This document shows, piece after piece, positions 1 to 6,784 of a stretch of DNA of 9,114 nucleotides. The stretch comes from an uncultured Myxococcales bacterium (lineage in GTDB: Bacteria; Myxococcota_A; UBA9042): positions 1-9,114 of the forward strand of contig CALGHC010000759.1 in NCBI GenBank assembly GCA_937915965.1, given 5' to 3'. Position 1 is the first letter of the stretch; the number at the start of each line of letters is the position of its first letter. The translations under genes were made by a program, and so were the position numbers. A model generated the notes under the pieces. That model ran no database searches. It saw only the letters and a program-made list of their open reading frames with translations, and was not told where the DNA came from.

Positions 1-2
1 CC

Positions 3-719
3 GCGGGCGTCGGCCTCGCCGCGCTGGCGACCGGGCGCTCGGCCTTGGTGCTGCTGCGCGCCGGCCGGGCCGACGAGGCGGGTCCGTTCGCCCGCGAGGC
101 CCTGCTTCGCTACGCCAGCGCTGATCAGACCACCGACGTCGCCAACGGCCTGGGCCGGCTGCACACCGTGCTGGGTCATATCGCTGTGCGCAACGACGAC
201 GTCGAGGCCGCCTGGATGGCGTACACCGCCGCGCGCGACCACCTGCGCCGCGGCAACGACGCCGTCGGCGCAGCCATGGCCCAGCTGTCGATGGGCAACG
301 CTGCCTTCCGCGGTGGCGATCTCGGCCGCGCCGAGGCGATCTACCGCGAGGCGATGGAGGCCTTCCGCGTCATCGACTACGTGCACGGCATCACGGTCGC
401 ACGGACAAATCTGGGCAATGTGCTGCTCGACCAGGGCGATTCAGTCGCGGCCCTGGCCGAGCTGACCGCGGCGGAGCAGGCGATGCGCGAGCGCAGCCTG
501 CTCGACAACCTCCCCGAGACGTTGCGGCTGATCGCCTTGTGCAATCTGGAGCGTGGCAACCTGCGCGGCGCCGCCGACAAGGCCCGCGAGGCCGTCGCGC
601 TGGCGCGTCAGCTTGGCAACGCCGCGATGGAGAAAGCCGCCGCCGATGTCGCAGACGAGGTCGCCGCCCGCGAGGCCGACCCGTCGCTGATCGACACAGT
701 CATCGACCCCAACCCGTAG
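3..719 (+). CDS. TPR-repeat protein, C-terminal part (5' end outside window)
   Basis: The frame is open from the left edge (position 3) to a TAG at 717-719, giving 238 visible residues; the true start lies upstream. The TTG at 45 is not a credible start because the helical repeat pattern is already running before it. The residues form about five helix-turn-helix units of roughly 40 residues with TPR character, such as LGHIAVRNDDVEAAWMAYTA, MGNAAFRGGDLGRAEAIYRE and LGNVLLDQGDSVAALAELTA. The last unit ends around residue 215, followed by a short acidic tail. The 40-residue spacing resembles TPR_12-type arrays, which mediate protein-protein contacts and in myxobacteria often sit C-terminal to a Ser/Thr kinase, AAA or STAND ATPase domain. 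Which of these lies upstream cannot be seen. No membrane segment is visible. The gene converges on the next one, with 56 bp between the two stop codons. The TPR call is firm; the function is unknown. Confidence 0.85.
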   Translation, partial: AGVGLAALATGRSALVLLRAGRADEAGPFAREALLRYASADQTTDVANGLGRLHTVLGHIAVRNDDVEAAWMAYTAARDHLRRGNDAVGAAMAQLSMGNAAFRGGDLGRAEAIYREAMEAFRVIDYVHGITVARTNLGNVLLDQGDSVAALAELTAAEQAMRERSLLDNLPETLRLIALCNLERGNLRGAADKAREAVALARQLGNAAMEKAAADVADEVAAREADPSLIDTVIDPNP

Positions 720-775
720 TTCGACGACCAAACGTCGGGTCGCGTTCGGTCTGCCACGCAGGGCGCGCCGCCCGC
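720..775. terminator. Convergent intergenic gap with two small hairpins (weak terminator candidate)
   Basis: This gap separates the stop codons of two convergent genes. It holds CGACG (722-726) pairing with CGTCG (733-737) over a 6-nt loop, and GGGCG (761-765) pairing with CGCCC (769-773) over a 3-nt loop. Neither is followed by a T-tract on either strand, so a classical intrinsic terminator is not supported. They could be weak or Rho-assisted ends, or chance pairing in GC-rich DNA. Confidence 0.25.
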
Positions 776-2698
776 TCAGTCGCGGCAGCAATACACGGCC
801 ATATTGCCGCTGCTATTGCTGGAGAACGTGCTGTCCCAGCTGCAGCAACTGCCGCTGCCCTTGAGGACCTGGTTCTTGGCGTCGTTGTACAGATACTTGC
901 CGCTGTTCCAGGGGTTGTAGCCGTTGTTGCAGCTGGCCACGTTGCAGCACCATTTCTGGCCGTCAGAAGGCGCGCCGGCGTTCCAGAAATTGCAGTAGCG
1001 GGCCGACTGCTGTGCGCCCCACGAGCTGAGCGTTCCGTTGGGGTATTGGCCCTTGGGGTAGCGGGTGTTCCACTGGGTGAGGGTGCATACGCCCCATCCG
1101 GCGGCGCATGCGCTGGCGATGTTGCCGGCGGTGTATTTGTTGCCGCAGAGCACCACGTCGCGCGCTGGCGTCGTGTAGCTGGGATGTTCCGCTTCCTTGA
1201 TCGCGCAGCCCTGGCTGAAGTTGGTCTTGCAGTCGTTGGTGCACGCGTCGCCGTCCTCCTGGTTGCCGTCGTCGCAAGCTTCGGCGCCATCCTTGATTCC
1301 GTCTCCGCAGATCGGGTTCTTGCAGTTGGTGCGGCACTTGTCGGCGGTGTCGGCGTTCTGTCCGCCGTTGTCGCACTGCTCGGCGGTGTCTTGGATGCCG
1401 TCGCCGCACGCCGGCTTCTTGCAGTTCTTGCGACACTTGTCTGGCGCGTCGGCGTTCAGGTCACCGTCATCGCAGGTCTCCACGCCCGTCTGGATGATGC
1501 CGTCGCCGCAGACGGCCGGCTTGCATGCGGTCGTGCACGAGTCATTGGCGTCCTGGTTGCCATCGTCACAGATCTCGACCCCCGCCTGGATGTGACCATC
1601 GCCGCAAAACGCGGTCTTGCAAGCAGGGCAAGCGCCGGTCGCCGCCACCTTGCCGTCGTCGCATTGTTCGTCGCTGTCGACGATCACGTCACCGCAAAAT
1701 GGCTTGAGGCAGTTCGCGCGGCACTTGTCGGCGATGTCGGCGTTGGCCGGGCCGTCGTCGCATTCCTCGCTCCCTTCGAGCTGGCCATCGCCGCACCACG
1801 GCGCGAAGGCGATCCGCCGCCAGATGCCGTTGACGCGCATCCAGGCGATGTGCTGATCGCTGCGGTAGACGAGCTGGCCGTTCTGGCCCAGCTTGTCCAT
1901 CGCCACCTGACTCTCGGCAAAACGGGTCCACAGCGCCGGCGTGCCATTGAGGCACGCCTCGCCGCTGTCGGTGGCGACGTCGAATGCGCAGATATTGCCG
2001 GGCGCCTTGCCGACGCCGACCTGGCTGCCGGTGACGCGCAGCGCCTGCACGAGCGGACCGAGCGCGTCCTGGACGTTGTCGGTAGGCAGGCCGCTCTGGA
2101 ACGCGACCTTCTTGGCATCGACCGCGCCCTTGGCGATGTGGTCTGCGGTGATGCAGCCAGTGCACTTCAGCGCGAGGGCCGGGCCAGCCTTGCTGTCCGA
2201 GCTGGCATACGAGAACGCCAGCGCCGTGTCGGGCACGCTGCCCGGCTCGATCAACTGGCCACCCAGACCGCCAGCGAGGGCCTCGGCGGTGGCCGCGTGC
2301 ATCGCATAGGGGACCGCGTGCAACAGCCGCCGTGGCAGCTCGGGTTCGGTCGACACCTGCACGCCGATGGCCGCGTTTGGGTGCTTGGAGAAGAGACCCG
2401 CGGGGATCGGTTCGCCGACGCCCTCTTCGCCGAGCACGGCGAAGAAGTGGCCGGCGGTCACCGGCACCTCGATCAGCACCGCGGTCCAGAGGGCCGATTT
2501 GGCGCCCATCGCCGTGTAGACGCGCACGGTGAGGGTGTACTTGCCGTCGGCGACCGCGCCATTTCCTGGCGTGCGCAAGAAGCCCTCGACCGGGAAGATC
2601 GCTGCGGGAGGCAGCGCGTCAGCGGTCGCCAGCGGCGCGGTCACCGCGGTCACCACCAATGCGGCGAGCCAGAGCGGGCGCGTAGGGTGTCTTCGCAT
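776..2698 (-). CDS. Secreted cysteine-rich protein: tail-fibre-like N-terminus, six CGDG/CDDG repeats, 12-Cys C-terminal domain
   Basis: The protein has 640 residues from ATG at 2698. That start is preferred over TTG at 2713 because GGGAG (2707-2711) lies 8 nt before the ATG and overlaps the TTG. Residues 1-28 form a Sec signal peptide (MRRHPTRP, then a hydrophobic stretch to about residue 27). Residues 32-142 match the common module P(V)xGxLxTPxGxxVADGxYxLTVRVY...FFAVLGE...IPAGLF...VPYAMHAATAEAL, often found before fibre-like stalks. Residues 150-300 contain a CTGC motif (179-182) and GSVPDTAL/GAVDAKKV-like segments. Residues 302-490 hold six Myxococcus cysteine-rich repeats, starting at 302, 335, 365, 397, 431 and 464, each with CGDG (CGDV in the second) and a C-D-[DN]-G-like turn. 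Residues 498-640 form a domain with 12 cysteines, ending CCRD. Such proteins are exported and disulphide-bonded. A role in adhesion, matrix or surface display is inference. It lies downstream of the beta-helix lipoprotein gene on the same strand, 161 bp away, so co-transcription is possible but not shown. Confidence 0.85.
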   Translation of the reverse strand: MRRHPTRPLWLAALVVTAVTAPLATADALPPAAIFPVEGFLRTPGNGAVADGKYTLTVRVYTAMGAKSALWTAVLIEVPVTAGHFFAVLGEEGVGEPIPAGLFSKHPNAAIGVQVSTEPELPRRLLHAVPYAMHAATAEALAGGLGGQLIEPGSVPDTALAFSYASSDSKAGPALALKCTGCITADHIAKGAVDAKKVAFQSGLPTDNVQDALGPLVQALRVTGSQVGVGKAPGNICAFDVATDSGEACLNGTPALWTRFAESQVAMDKLGQNGQLVYRSDQHIAWMRVNGIWRRIAFAPWCGDGQLEGSEECDDGPANADIADKCRANCLKPFCGDVIVDSDEQCDDGKVAATGACPACKTAFCGDGHIQAGVEICDDGNQDANDSCTTACKPAVCGDGIIQTGVETCDDGDLNADAPDKCRKNCKKPACGDGIQDTAEQCDNGGQNADTADKCRTNCKNPICGDGIKDGAEACDDGNQEDGDACTNDCKTNFSQGCAIKEAEHPSYTTPARDVVLCGNKYTAGNIASACAAGWGVCTLTQWNTRYPKGQYPNGTLSSWGAQQSARYCNFWNAGAPSDGQKWCCNVASCNNGYNPWNSGKYLYNDAKNQVLKGSGSCCSWDSTFSSNSSGNMAVYCCRD

Positions 2699-2706
2699 GG
2701 TCGTGT

Positions 2707-2711
2707 CTCCC
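2707..2711 (-). promoter_or_regulatory. Ribosome binding site deciding the start at 2698
   Basis: The minus strand reads GGGAG followed by an 8-nt spacer and then ATG at 2696-2698. The only upstream in-frame start, TTG at 2711-2713, overlaps this site and has no site of its own before it. This supports the 640-residue form with its signal peptide at the extreme N-terminus. Confidence 0.6.
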
Positions 2712-2719
2712 AAAGAGCG

Positions 2720-2803
2720 TCTCAGGTCTCAGGTCGCCGGTCGCCAGTCGCCGGTCGCCGGTCGCCGGTCGCGCGTCGCCGGTCGCCGGTCGCCGGTCGC
2801 GCG
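2720..2803. repeat. Tandem array of twelve 7-bp units upstream of the cysteine-rich gene
   Basis: Read on the plus strand in heptads from 2720, the units are TCTCAGG twice, then TCGCCGG, TCGCCAG, TCGCCGG three times, TCGCGCG, TCGCCGG three times, and TCGCGCG. That is twelve units without a break, seven of them identical. A higher-order period of 28 bp is visible, as three TCGCCGG followed by TCGCGCG occurs twice in a row. The array ends 21 bp before the ATG of the downstream minus-strand gene, directly next to its ribosome binding site, so it lies in the leader or promoter. Because 7 is not a multiple of 3 and the tract is noncoding, copy-number change would alter spacing rather than a protein. 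The remaining 56 bp of the gap (2804-2859) show only short GC-rich inverted matches, such as GCCGC/GCGGC at 2828-2844. Confidence 0.9.
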
Positions 2804-2859
2804 CAATGCCAATGCGCTGTGCGACGGGCCGCTGTTCGCGCGGCGCGACCGGCCGAATC

Positions 2860-4524
2860 CTAGATCTCCGGCACGCATGCCGTGTCTCCTGCCTCGGCGT
2901 CGCACATGGATGTCTCGACGGGCAGGTCGCCGGCCGGCGCGCCGAACGCAGGGGCGGTGTCGGTGCCGCCGCCAGCGCCAGCGTCCTGCCCCGGATCATT
3001 CGCGCCCGCATCGGACTCGTCGGACTTGGCGTCTCCGTCTCCGCGCTCGTAGCCAGCCGCCATCGACTCGGGCATCGGCGCGCCATTGAGGACCACGCCA
3101 TACTTGCCGCCGACGACGACCGTGCCTTCGATCAGCACGTCAGGATCGCCGTTGATCGTCTCTGCGGGGTTCTGGATAACGATGGCAGCGCGGGTGTTGT
3201 CGCGCAGCTCGGTGTTGGCGATCGTCGCGCGGGCACCGTCGTAGACGCCGATGCCGTCACCCATCGCGCCGTCTTCGCCGCCGGCGCCCGTGTCGAATAG
3301 GGTAGTCTGCTGGATGGTCGCCCCGTCGACGCGCAGGTCGGCGCCTTTGCTGACGGCGACACCGACCATGCCATTGCCGTGCAGCATCGCGCCGGCGCTG
3401 ACGTGCACGACGGTGCTGGCTCCGCTCGCCCAGATGCCGCACTGGCCGTTCGCCGCGACGACGCCGGCGACCGTCAGGTTCGTTGCCGTCGTCACCAGGA
3501 TGCCCGTGCGCTTCTGGCCGACCAGCAAGGACTCGGCGTCGATGGTGATCTTGACCGGCACCGCCGCCGCCGCCGCGTTCTTGGCAGCGGCGACCAGGAT
3601 CCCGTCGGCGAACATCCCCTTCGCGCCGCGGATGGTGTTGCGAATCGCGCTCTTTTCGATCCGCGCGCCGGCGCTCCACAGCCCGATGCCGAAGCGACCG
3701 TTGCCGTCGATATCGGTCGAGCGCACGACCAAAGCGGCCTCTTCGACGTCATCGCCCTTGGGCGCGAAGGTCGGCTCGATGATCGCGATGCCGCCGCCGC
3801 TGTTGTCGGCGATGTGGCTCTTTGGCGAGAAGGTTGGCTCGATGATGCCGATGACGTCGGTCCCGCCCGTGGGCACAGGCGAGAAGGTCGGCTCGATGAT
3901 CGACACCTTGCCTGTGCCGCGTGCGACCAGTCCGACACCGCCGTTGCCGATCAGCGCCGTCGACTTCAGGTCGACTGTCGCCGAGCCCTCGATGTCGATG
4001 CCGTTGCCGGCCATGCCTGCGACGATCACGTCATCGAAGATCACCGACGCCATGGTGACCGAGATCCCCGTCGTGGCGCCGCCCTGGATGGACACGCCGC
4101 TGACCGCGGTGCTGGCCGATCCGGTGATGCGCACGACGTGGTCCCCTGTTGCAGCGACCGTCGTGCGGTCCGAACCGGCGCCGATCAGGTGCACGCCGTC
4201 GGCGAGCAGTACCGGGCCGGCGTAGGTGCCGGCCGCGACCAGGATCGTCTGGCCTGGCGTTGCCGCCGCGATGGCGCCGGATAGATCGGCGAAAGGCTTC
4301 GCCAGGCTGCCATTCGCCGTGCCGCCCCCGCTGAGGGCGGCGCAGCTGGCGCTGACGTAGACCGCATCGCCTGTGGTGTGGGCGTACGCGTCGGCACCGC
4401 ACACGTCGCCTCCGGTGTCAGCGCCGGACGGGTCGCAAGCGCCGATCAGCGAGAGGCAGGCGAACAAGAGCGCGAGCCGTCGGTCGGCGGGCTCGCTGGG
4501 AATCTCGCGGCGAAGTTGTTTCAT
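2860..4524 (-). CDS. Predicted lipoprotein with right-handed beta-helix (DUF1565/NosD-like)
   Basis: The protein has 554 residues and starts at ATG 4522-4524, with a weak AGG about 10 nt upstream. Residues 15-30 form a lipoprotein signal, RLALLFACLSLIGAC, with a good lipobox LIGA|C; Cys30 would be lipidated. Asp follows at +2, which in enterobacteria favours inner-membrane retention, but that rule may not hold here. Residues 60-125 carry the entry motif of parallel beta-helix proteins: GSLAKPFADLSGAI, then a TILVAAGTY-type strand and LIGAGSDRTTV. From about 130 to 480 the chain runs through short strands and GNG/NNxG-like turns at roughly 20-residue spacing. Three copies of IIEPTF[S/A]P occur at 209, 227 and 248. 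Residues 492-535 are a D/G/A-rich linker, and the tail has Cys541 and Cys550. Beta-helices of this kind bind or cleave polysaccharides or serve as surface scaffolds. I see no catalytic signature that would identify a lyase. Envelope location is well supported; the role is unknown. Confidence 0.85.
   Translation of the reverse strand: MKQLRREIPSEPADRRLALLFACLSLIGACDPSGADTGGDVCGADAYAHTTGDAVYVSASCAALSGGGTANGSLAKPFADLSGAIAAATPGQTILVAAGTYAGPVLLADGVHLIGAGSDRTTVAATGDHVVRITGSASTAVSGVSIQGGATTGISVTMASVIFDDVIVAGMAGNGIDIEGSATVDLKSTALIGNGGVGLVARGTGKVSIIEPTFSPVPTGGTDVIGIIEPTFSPKSHIADNSGGGIAIIEPTFAPKGDDVEEAALVVRSTDIDGNGRFGIGLWSAGARIEKSAIRNTIRGAKGMFADGILVAAAKNAAAAAVPVKITIDAESLLVGQKRTGILVTTATNLTVAGVVAANGQCGIWASGASTVVHVSAGAMLHGNGMVGVAVSKGADLRVDGATIQQTTLFDTGAGGEDGAMGDGIGVYDGARATIANTELRDNTRAAIVIQNPAETINGDPDVLIEGTVVVGGKYGVVLNGAPMPESMAAGYERGDGDAKSDESDAGANDPGQDAGAGGGTDTAPAFGAPAGDLPVETSMCDAEAGDTACVPEI
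3760..3900 (-). repeat. Three in-frame copies of an IIEPTF[S/A]P coding repeat
   Basis: On the plus strand, near-identical segments GCGA(G)AAGGT[CT]GGCTCGATGAT occur at about 3763-3783, 3826-3846 and 3880-3900. They encode IIEPTFAP, IIEPTFSP and IIEPTFSP in the beta-helix lipoprotein. The starts are 21 and 18 residues apart, close to one beta-helix turn, so the copies probably stack on successive rungs. The DNA between copies is not similar, so only the motif itself has been duplicated or conserved. Confidence 0.8.
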
Positions 4525-4556
4525 GTCGCAGTACCTGATTCGCCGCGGTCACGATG

Positions 4557-4575
4557 TCGCCGGGAAGTCCGGCGA
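4557..4575. promoter_or_regulatory. Perfect 7-bp inverted repeat in the leader of the beta-helix gene
   Basis: TCGCCGG (4557-4563) and CCGGCGA (4569-4575) are exact reverse complements around the 5-nt centre GAAGT. The element lies 32 nt before the ATG of the minus-strand lipoprotein gene. In RNA it would form a GC-rich hairpin in the 5' leader; in DNA it could be an operator for a dimeric regulator. The arm TCGCCGG is the same heptamer as the tandem units at 2734-2796, which may be chance. Confidence 0.4.
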
Positions 4576-4669
4576 AGGAGGGAGACGGCCCGGCTGACGC
4601 CCAGAGGGTAGATGTCAGGTCCTGCGGCAGCAAGGGTGAAGGTGTTCGGCATGAGATTCTCTGGTCAGC

Positions 4670-4717
4670 GTGGGCCACAACGAGTCCCACAAGCAGCGAG
4701 AACCTCTGTGGCCCCAC
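4670..4717. promoter_or_regulatory. Long-looped inverted repeat with CCACAA direct repeats (operator candidate)
   Basis: GGGCCACA (4672-4679) pairs exactly with TGTGGCCC (4707-4714). Allowing one bulged C at 4715 extends the arms to GTGGGCCACA and TGTGGCCCCAC. Between the arms, CCACAA recurs at 4687-4692, exactly 12 bp after its first copy at 4675-4680. Two direct half-sites and one inverted half-site within 48 bp of a divergent promoter region are compatible with a regulator binding site. No family can be assigned from the sequence alone. Confidence 0.3.
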
Positions 4718-4954
4718 TAGTAAAAACAGACAGTTCAGTTCGCAGCCATGACCTGGATCAAGTCGCCCCGGCGCCGGTTTTCGCGGCGCTTGAGATCCAG
4801 GCGCGGACACGCAAGGATGCGAGCCGGATGGCACAGCGCGCCGGCCGCATGGCGCCGGCACGAAGCGATCACGCCGCCCATCCCCGTCGCCGCGACGTGT
4901 CGAAACCCTGCCGAACGTGCGCCCACCCCGCCGCAAGGGCGCCCTGCACCCAGC

Positions 4955-4959
4955 GAGGA
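4955..4959 (+). promoter_or_regulatory. Ribosome binding site deciding the GTG start at 4964
   Basis: GAGGA followed by four C residues precedes GTG at 4964-4966. The spacing is slightly short but usable. The translation from this GTG begins VTSPHHYKSNLRD, exactly where the acyl-CoA dehydrogenase N-terminal domain begins, which settles the start against the ATG at 4748. Confidence 0.6.
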
Positions 4960-4963
4960 CCCC

Positions 4964-6784
4964 GTGACCAGTCCCCACCACTACAAGAGCAACCTGCGCG
5001 ACATCTACTTCAATCTATTTGAGGTGTTGAGAATTCAAGACGGGACCCTCGGCGTGGCCCCGTTTGGCTCCTTGGACGAGGAGACGACGCGTGATGCCCT
5101 GCAGGCCTACGAGGTCCTCGCCAGCAACGAACTGGCTGCCTCTTTCGTCGACTCGGACCGCGTGCCCTTGCAGCTCGACGCCGATGGCAACGTCACCTTG
5201 CCGGCCGCGTTGAAGAAGTCGATCCAGGCGTTCTACGCCAACGACTGGCACACCATGGAGTTGCCCGAACATCTCGGCGGTGTCGGGGCGCCGCCGTCGG
5301 TCAACTGGGCCATGTTCGAGATGAGCTCGGGGGCCAACCCGGCTGCGGCCTACTATTTCTTCGGAACCACCATCGCGAAGGTCATCGATCGCCTCGGCAC
5401 CCCAGCCCAAAAGAAGCGCTTCGTCCAGGCCACCATCGACCGCCACTGGGGCGGTACCATGGTGCTGACCGAGCCCGACGCCGGCAGCGACGTCGGCGCC
5501 GCGCGCGCCCGCGCCCGGCACATCGAGGGCGACGTCTGGGAGCTCGAGGGCACCAAGCGCTTCATCACCAACGGCGACTTCGACGGCACCGAGAACATCG
5601 TCCACTTGATCCTCGCCCGTCCCGAGGGCGCGGGGCAGGGCACCAAGGGCCTGTCGATGTTCATCGTGCCGAAGTTCTGGGTGAACGACGACGGCAGCCT
5701 GGGCGAGCGCAACGGCGTCTACGTCTCGGCGATCGAGCACAAGCTGGGCATCAAGGGTTCGGCAACCTGCGAGATGGTCCTCGGCGATCGGGCGCCCTGC
5801 CGCGGCTTTCTGGTTGGTGAGAAGCACGACGGCATCCGCCAGATGTTCCACGTCATCGAGCACGCGCGCATGGCTGTGGGCGTCAAGTCGATGTCGACGC
5901 TGTCGACCGCCTATCTCAACGCGCGCCAGTATGCGACGGAGCGGATCCAGGGCGCCGATCTCGCTCAGGCAGCCGACAAGAACGCACCGCGCGTGCCGAT
6001 CATCCGGCACCCCGATGTGCGTCGCATGCTGATGGCCCAGAAAGCGACGGCCGAGGGCCTGCGGGCGCTGGCGCTCTACACGGCGTCGATTCAGGATCAG
6101 GTCGAGCTGGCCGGCGGGCACGCAGCCGCCGAAGCGAAGCCCTTCGACAAGCTCAACGATCTGCTCTTGCCGCTCGTCAAGGGATACAGCTCTGAGAAAG
6201 GCTTCGAGATGTTGTCGCTTTCTCTGCAGTGCTACGGCGGCGCTGGCTACTGCCAGGACTACCCCGCCGAACAGTACCTGCGCGACCAGCGAATCGACGC
6301 GCTCTACGAGGGCACGACGCATATCCAGTCCCTCGACCTGCTCTTCCGCAAGGTGATGCGCGACGGTGGCCAGACGCTGCAGGGCTTGCTCGCCAAGGTG
6401 CAGGAGACGGCGATGGCAGGCGGCGAGGACGACCCGCTCGCGGCCGAGCGCAAGGCGTTGCTGCGTGCCCTGGGCGACCTCGGCGGTCTGCTTGAGGCCC
6501 TGCTCGCCAAGATGCAGGAGTCGATCTACCACGTCGGCATGCAGGGAAACCGCGCTCTCTTCGCCCTCTCTGAGGTGGTCATCGGCTGGTTGCTCGTGCG
6601 CCACGCCGACGTCGCCCTGGCGGCCACAGCCGACGCCTCCACCGCGGATCGCATCTACTACGCTGGCAAGGTCGCGTCGGCGCGCTGGTGGTGTGCCGAT
6701 GTGCTGCCCGGCCTGACCCTGGCGCGCAAGCAGGTCGAGAACAGCTCGATCGCGCTCATGGATCTCGACGACGAGGCGTTCTAG
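4964..6784 (+). CDS. Acyl-CoA dehydrogenase, large FadE5/DmdC-like type
   Basis: The enzyme is an FAD-dependent flavoprotein that introduces an alpha,beta double bond into acyl-CoA thioesters, the first step of beta-oxidation. It acts in the cytoplasm and passes electrons to ETF. From GTG 4964 it has 606 residues, the usual length for the ~600-residue subfamily rather than the ~380-residue classical enzymes. Residues 6-30 (HYKSNLRDIYFNLFEVL) match the short N-terminal acyl-CoA dehydrogenase domain (PF12418 type) and resemble mycobacterial FadE5. Residues 165-178 (MVLTEPDAGSDVGA) are the flavin/substrate segment. LGIKGSATCEM is at 261-271, and YGGAGYCQDYPAEQYLRDQR at 424-443. YEGTTHIQ (448-455) carries the expected catalytic Glu449. 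Residues 475-606 form the extra C-terminal helical domain (PF12806 type). No thiolase, hydratase or ETF gene is adjacent. Substrate length is not predictable here; DmdC-type methylthiopropanoyl-CoA activity is less likely because the N-terminus follows FadE5. Confidence 0.95.
   Translation: MTSPHHYKSNLRDIYFNLFEVLRIQDGTLGVAPFGSLDEETTRDALQAYEVLASNELAASFVDSDRVPLQLDADGNVTLPAALKKSIQAFYANDWHTMELPEHLGGVGAPPSVNWAMFEMSSGANPAAAYYFFGTTIAKVIDRLGTPAQKKRFVQATIDRHWGGTMVLTEPDAGSDVGAARARARHIEGDVWELEGTKRFITNGDFDGTENIVHLILARPEGAGQGTKGLSMFIVPKFWVNDDGSLGERNGVYVSAIEHKLGIKGSATCEMVLGDRAPCRGFLVGEKHDGIRQMFHVIEHARMAVGVKSMSTLSTAYLNARQYATERIQGADLAQAADKNAPRVPIIRHPDVRRMLMAQKATAEGLRALALYTASIQDQVELAGGHAAAEAKPFDKLNDLLLPLVKGYSSEKGFEMLSLSLQCYGGAGYCQDYPAEQYLRDQRIDALYEGTTHIQSLDLLFRKVMRDGGQTLQGLLAKVQETAMAGGEDDPLAAERKALLRALGDLGGLLEALLAKMQESIYHVGMQGNRALFALSEVVIGWLLVRHADVALAATADASTADRIYYAGKVASARWWCADVLPGLTLARKQVENSSIALMDLDDEAF

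Larger units (their letters stand above)
4525..4963. other. 439-bp divergent intergenic region
   Basis: This gap lies between the start of the minus-strand beta-helix gene and the plus-strand acyl-CoA dehydrogenase gene, so it should contain at least two promoters. The left half holds two inverted repeats, described separately. A locally AT-richer stretch, CTAGTAAAAACAGACAG, lies at about 4717-4733, but I could not fit a convincing -35/-10 pair on either strand. The right half (4748-4963) is open in the dehydrogenase frame. Translated, it is an Arg/Pro/Ala-rich stretch unlike any domain, consistent with an untranslated leader. No tRNA or riboswitch was recognised. Confidence 0.6.

Noticed and set aside
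2720..2803. Possible coding extension linking the beta-helix and cysteine-rich genes (repetitive SPVAGRR-like translation)
   Set aside because: The translated repeats come from the 7-bp array in several frames; the flanking minus-strand genes have their own stop, ribosome binding site and signal peptide.
539..2863. A 774-codon open frame on the plus strand opposite the cysteine-rich gene
   Set aside because: Its translation is Ala/Arg/Val-rich with no domain, while the minus strand has a signal peptide, a ribosome binding site and regular Cys repeats. Long antisense frames are expected in GC-rich DNA.
4575..4581. Perfect Shine-Dalgarno-like AAGGAGG on the plus strand
   Set aside because: No ATG, GTG or TTG follows within a usable distance, so it does not mark a small gene.
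4612..5022. Small plus-strand gene in the divergent gap (136 codons)
   Set aside because: No ribosome binding site, Arg/Ala/Pro-rich composition, and it runs over the dehydrogenase start in another frame.
5015..6604. A 529-codon open frame on the minus strand inside the acyl-CoA dehydrogenase gene
   Set aside because: The plus strand encodes a full, well-conserved enzyme. The antisense product has no recognisable domain.
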